Shown here: positions 29,562 to 32,998 of the stretch, piece by piece
Position numbering within the stretch: position 1 is the first letter of the stretch
Layout: each line of letters opens with the position of its first letter
Source: Intoshia linei
Lineage: Eukaryota > Orthonectida > Rhopaluridae
Length of the DNA stretch: 32,998 nt
NCBI GenBank assembly: GCA_001642005.1
Contig: LWCA01000302.1
Location: 1-32,998 of the forward strand
Direction of reading: 5' to 3'
The notes under the pieces: model-generated
What the model saw: the letters and a program-made list of their open reading frames with translations, nothing else
Told to the model about the DNA's origin: nothing
Databases searched by the model: none
Position numbers and translations under genes: made by a program

Positions 29562-30912
29562 CCTTGTAATGGACTTTTTTCAATCATAAATATTTGTCGT
29601 GGGTTTAGTAATTCGATAAATTTTTTATGTAATCTAAAATAATAGCTATTATTCAGTATTTTATTTAGTATTTTAAAAATACTTTTCACCCTGTTGACCA
29701 CCACTTTTTTGGTTAATAAATACTATAACGGGTTCGGAAGTTAATTCATTACTTATTTCCAAGTTAAGTGAGTCGATTTGACATGTTGATTGATGGTTTT
29801 CATTCTAAATATGATTATTAAACATTTCATAAGTTTACCAGATAAGAAGGATAAACATGTGCTGGTGATAATATCATTTCCGACATATCTCCGAGATCAC
29901 ACGTTTCGTGTATCATTTCAGTACAATCAATGTGAATCTATGATAATACAATTTCATCAAATTATAATGTATAAACTTGTCTATTACACCAGCTGCAGGC
30001 GTGACATTTTAGTTGATTTTTTAATCTCTTTCCACATGCATCGCATTTATTTTTATAATGACCTTTAACCCAATGATGCGCCATTGACTATACAATATAA
30101 AATTATTATACAAATTATACAATAGTATGCAATTAACTTTTTTTGTAGCTATTTCCTTGAAATAAGTTATTATACAATTTTTTGCTTCGTTTGATATGCA
30201 CATATCGTGCGACGTGTATTTACAGACTATAGTTTTATATTAATAAGATAATAAAAAATGATTACATTTGCAGACAAAGGCTTGTTTTCTAAAGCCATCA
30301 ATGTATTTTTCACAAACGTGGCAAATTCTATTGTTTTTAATGTGTTCTAATTTCCACACATGTGAACCGTCATCCTTCATATTCTATTATTGAGACATTA
30401 TGTTAATTATTATCACATTTCGATAAAAATACCTCTTCCAAACCCAACAACACTAAAAGTGGGACTGTTTCGGAACCACATTTCATCCATTCGTCAAGTT
30501 TGATCATACCATCATTATTTACATCCATTGATTTTATCATTTTTTTGATTATCTATTATATTAATCACAAAAATAATAATATATTAATTTATTTTTAGTT
30601 AATACTGGTCGAATTTCTTTAACATCCCAACCCAAATAGCGGGCAACAACTATGCATCTATCTATTATGTATTCCACTTCCTAAAAATTAAAAAAAAATA
30701 CAAACGTTTAATATAAATACCTTTGTATCTAAGAAACCATTTGAATCTGAATCGTATAATTCGAATAAAACTAAAAATTATTATAGATATAATTTTCTTA
30801 CATTTCAACTTTTCGTCCTTTTCCCCGTTTTCCATAATAATAAAACAACACACTAAATCTTTAATTTTAATTTTACCAGATTTCAAAATTTCTTCCTTGT
30901 CATTGTCCAGAT
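29562..30912 (-). CDS. Type I diacylglycerol kinase, partial (EF-hands, C1 domains, start of catalytic domain)
   Basis: Phosphorylates diacylglycerol to phosphatidic acid in lipid signalling. Exons on the minus strand: 30802-30912, 30721-30770, 30606-30680, 30433-30552, 30266-30383, 30138-30226, 29977-30087, 29839-29937, 29683-29804, 29562-29633; 967 nt, frame open throughout, all GT-AG. In order: KIKDLVCC...EKLKFLFELYDSDSNGFLD (EF-hand 1), GWDVKEIRP, DVNNDGMIKLDEW (EF-hand 2), TVPLLVLLGLEE and DDGSHVWKL. C1a follows with its full ligand set, H-x12-C-x2-C...C-x2-C-x4-H-x2-C-x7-C. C1b starts HHWVKG and ends CSWCNRQIHIDC. The catalytic domain opens with PVIVFINQKSGGQQGEK and LLNPRQIFMIEK. The N-terminal recoverin-like part and almost all of the catalytic domain, including GGDGT, were not found, although 250 bp downstream a Tc1 element begins and lysyl hydroxylase ends at 27578. 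This is either a truncated gene or one with far-removed exons. All nine introns are 31-53 nt. Confidence 0.88.
29805..29838 (-). other. 34-nt intron of the diacylglycerol kinase
   Basis: GTAAAC...ATTTAG on the minus strand. Links the end of C1b (HVYPSYL) to the linker before the catalytic domain. Not a multiple of three. Confidence 0.75.
30771..30801 (-). other. 31-nt intron of the diacylglycerol kinase
   Basis: GTAAGAAAAT...TTTTTAG on the minus strand, with a near-consensus donor. Removal joins GEKDEKLK to FLFELYDSDSNGF, which matches the conserved 'DKL.F.F.LYD' of type I kinases. Without splicing, the frame ends a few codons past the exon. The shortest intron in the window. Confidence 0.85.
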
Positions 30913-31255
30913 CTTAAAATTATATTACACATTTTTAAATAGGTTCAAGATTAATATAAATTTATTATATATATCAATGATAAGATTACATACATACATA
31001 GATTAGATACATGTACCAAATTTGTACGATTATGTTTATATATTATTTATATTATAGATTATAATCCTTTAAAAATTTTCTCAAGTACAGTCCATATTAG
31101 TGATTATTTAGATCCACATGAGAAAAATAGTTTTCAATGTTAAGATGCTTGAAAATGAAATTGAAAATGTTTTTTAGAGGTTTCAATTAAATTCTTGAAA
31201 TTGAAATAAAAACAATGGCATCAACTTATTACCCAAAAAATTTTATAAATAAACT

Positions 31256-31312
31256 AGCTTGACTTTTATGTATTTCGCAAAAACACTACCTAGCTCTGCA
31301 GTGTGCGGAATT
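31256..31312 (+). repeat. Repeat family A, 5'-end-like fragment
   Basis: AGCTTGACTTTTATGTATTT then CACTACCTAGCTCTGCAG, a diverged version of the opening at 12459 and 15064. Confidence 0.4.
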
Positions 31313-31400
31313 TTCCAAAAAAATAAATTCAATAATAAAATCTTAAAAACATCTTACATTAACCAAAAATGTTATATCCACTATTCCCAACCCCTTCGAG

Positions 31401-31465
31401 CAGTGGTTCCCAAACTAGTCTTATCATATACCGGAAATTTCAAATTAAATTAGATTTGAAATGGA
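31401..31465 (+). mobile_element. hAT-like terminus
   Basis: CAGTGGTTCCCAAACTAGTC is a typical hAT end, followed by TTCAAATTAAATTAGATTTG as in the related fragment at 12387. The opposite terminus was not located. Confidence 0.5.
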
Positions 31466-31834
31466 TTATCCACATTTAATGTCATATTCAACACTATGCG
31501 TGTTATACTTCATATGGAGTACAATATTTCATCGTGTTGAAACTTTTTTTATGTCGTGTTCGTGTTCGCATCGTGTTTACAAAATATAAACATTTTAATT
31601 TTTTTAATCAATTATAAGTATCATAATTTCTCTTTCACTATTTTGAATTTGGCGCGACATGCGAAATTACTGGACTATATTTTATGTAAACTAATCTTTA
31701 TTAACTAATTAAGTCTTAATTTATCAGGTAATCAACTTAATTTAAGATGAACGATGAATATTTATTATTTAATTTAATAATACGATTGCTCGCATGCATA
31801 GCACAATTGCTTGCAAAAATAAGAGATGGTTAAA

Positions 31835-31950
31835 AGGAAAGGGATAATATTTATTTTACCCTGGTAAACCTTTTTCCTTTTTATTTATTTTTAACGGAGA
31901 AGAGAGAAGAGTAGATTTTGCCTATCGCTGTGGGATAACCTCATAAGAAT
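31835..31950 (-). repeat. Dispersed repeat family B, copy 2
   Basis: In reverse complement it shows GAGGTTATCCCAC, ATAGGCAAAATCTACTCTTC and a CTCTCTTCTCC tract, resembling 22190-22285. GC-richer than the flanks. Confidence 0.4.
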
Positions 31951-32617
31951 AATGATAACAAAAAGAAGAAAGGATTAAACAGAAAGGATTGCTTGCTTGC
32001 AACCATAAAAACATTATTGCAACGACGGTATTTTAGCTCGAAAAACTATATATCAAAAATTAAAAAAATCTTTTTTTTCAGACATTTTCAGCCTCGTCCT
32101 ACATCACAATGGCATGTTTGTTCTGGTATAAACAATGAGAAAAATTTTGTTTTAACAAATAAATCATGTAATTAAAAACATAATTATTAATTGATATTGT
32201 TGATTGTAATCAAAGTGGTTATTTTTGTTAGATTAGTTTTTTAATTAACGAAACAATACAGGTATACGATTACGATTAAAATTAATCCAGTTGGTTATAT
32301 GAAATAGTTTTTAAAAAATAATTTTTAAATTAAATTTAGACATTACATTATAAATATTATTATACATATTATATTATTTAAATAGAATTCGACTATAAAT
32401 TTGTTATTTTTTTAATTGTCGATATCATTTAGTTACAAAATTTTTCTGTTTCATATTTTTATATTAAGATTTAATAGTGTTTCGGAAAAAATTATTCGTT
32501 TCGTTCGTACATATCACCTCAACACGATCCGATGTAGAACTCTACTATGTACTACATATTATGTAGTTGTAAAATGTAGAAATGCTACCAATTGCAAATG
32601 TTACCACACGCATAGCG

Positions 32618-32705
32618 CTAATTTAAACATTTGAAAAATATTGGTTGATAACATATTCAAGGTAAATTTTAACCAATAATACGTAGATTTCTGAGGTTCA
32701 AATAT
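32618..32705 (+). repeat. Dispersed repeat family C, copy 2
   Basis: CTAATTTAAACATTTGAAAA then ATATTGGTTGATAACATATT and ACGTAGATTTCTGAGGTTCA, matching 24260-24345. Confidence 0.65.
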
Positions 32706-32955
32706 TATATTCATAAATTATAACTCATAATTTAAAGACTGTAAAAACTTCATTTTTCTAAAGTTTCAGTTTTATTTTATTTTAATTTATTATAACCATA
32801 GTTAATAATAAAGTTGTAATTCAAAAAGTAAAAAGTAAATTTGTTGAAATGTTAATTTAATTTTTAATCACGAACATGTCTATTTCAGATTGACACGGAT
32901 AAAAAAATTTGCATAATTTTTCAATTTTCTTATCGAATTATATATATTTAATATA

Positions 32956-32998
32956 TTAGGTCGTTTCATAAGTAATGTCGTTTTTTTAACAAAATTAA
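32956..32998 (+). mobile_element. Probable mariner terminal inverted repeat, cut by the window edge
   Basis: A TA dinucleotide followed by TTAGGTCGTTTCATAAGTAA then TGTCG and a T run. TTAGGT...ATAAGTxxTG is the mariner-type end sequence and TA is its target. The body of the element would lie beyond 32998. Confidence 0.6.

Larger units (their letters stand above)
30913..32955. other. Region upstream of the kinase exons, no gene recognised
   Basis: The kinase's missing 5' exons should lie here or beyond the window, but no N-terminal recoverin-like block could be read on the minus strand. The region contains a family A opening, a hAT terminus and copies of repeats B and C. Confidence 0.5.

Noticed and set aside
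29790-30068. 92-codon plus-strand frame
   Set aside because: Overlaps three diacylglycerol kinase exons in antisense and has no family features.
30723-30917. 64-codon plus-strand frame
   Set aside because: Antisense of diacylglycerol kinase EF-hand exons; the minus-strand exons have conserved motifs and matching splice phases.
1-32998. tRNA, rRNA, CRISPR array or prokaryotic operon
   Set aside because: No cloverleaf with A/B boxes, rRNA core sequence or regularly spaced repeat was seen; genes are intron-rich and eukaryotic.

Overview
This is a very AT-rich animal nuclear sequence with many introns, most likely from an arthropod. The evidence is spliceosomal GT-AG exons, animal-specific gene families, and relics of Tc1/mariner, hAT, piggyBac-like and Mutator-like transposons. 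No bacterial operon, Shine-Dalgarno site, rRNA, tRNA or CRISPR array was seen. Species cannot be fixed from the sequence alone.

Four host genes were rebuilt exon by exon; all joined frames stay open. (1) Minus strand, 3851-11819: SV2-like major-facilitator transporter, 10 exons, 821 residues, with a roughly doubled N-rich luminal loop. (2) Plus strand, 15474-18651: mitochondrial elongation factor Tu, 6 exons, 462 residues. (3) Plus strand, 18972-27578: procollagen-lysine 2-oxoglutarate 5-dioxygenase (lysyl hydroxylase), 15 exons, 717 residues, with a second decayed copy of its last two exons inside intron 13. (4) Minus strand, 29562-30912: type I diacylglycerol kinase, 10 exons covering EF-hands, two C1 domains and only the first part of the catalytic domain. 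The gene stops being recognisable next to a dead Tc1-like transposon (27763-29309).

Layout: 1-3850 is transposon debris (Mutator-like SWIM fragment, piggyBac-like N-terminus, Tc1 relic, and a dispersed repeat called family A here). 3851-11819 is the SV2-like gene, its long introns loaded with small inverted-repeat elements. 11820-15473 is intergenic and holds a Tc3-like relic. 15474-27578 holds EF-Tu and lysyl hydroxylase, head to tail 320 bases apart. 27579-30912 holds the Tc1 element and the kinase, whose transcription converges on lysyl hydroxylase. 30913-32998 has no recognised gene and ends in a probable mariner terminal repeat.

The genes do not form a pathway: they act at the vesicle membrane, mitochondrial matrix, endoplasmic reticulum lumen and plasma membrane/cytosol. 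The most unusual features are the extremely short introns (ten of 31-41 nt, concentrated in EF-Tu and the kinase) and the internal exon duplication in lysyl hydroxylase. All identities come from reading translations by eye; no database search was run.
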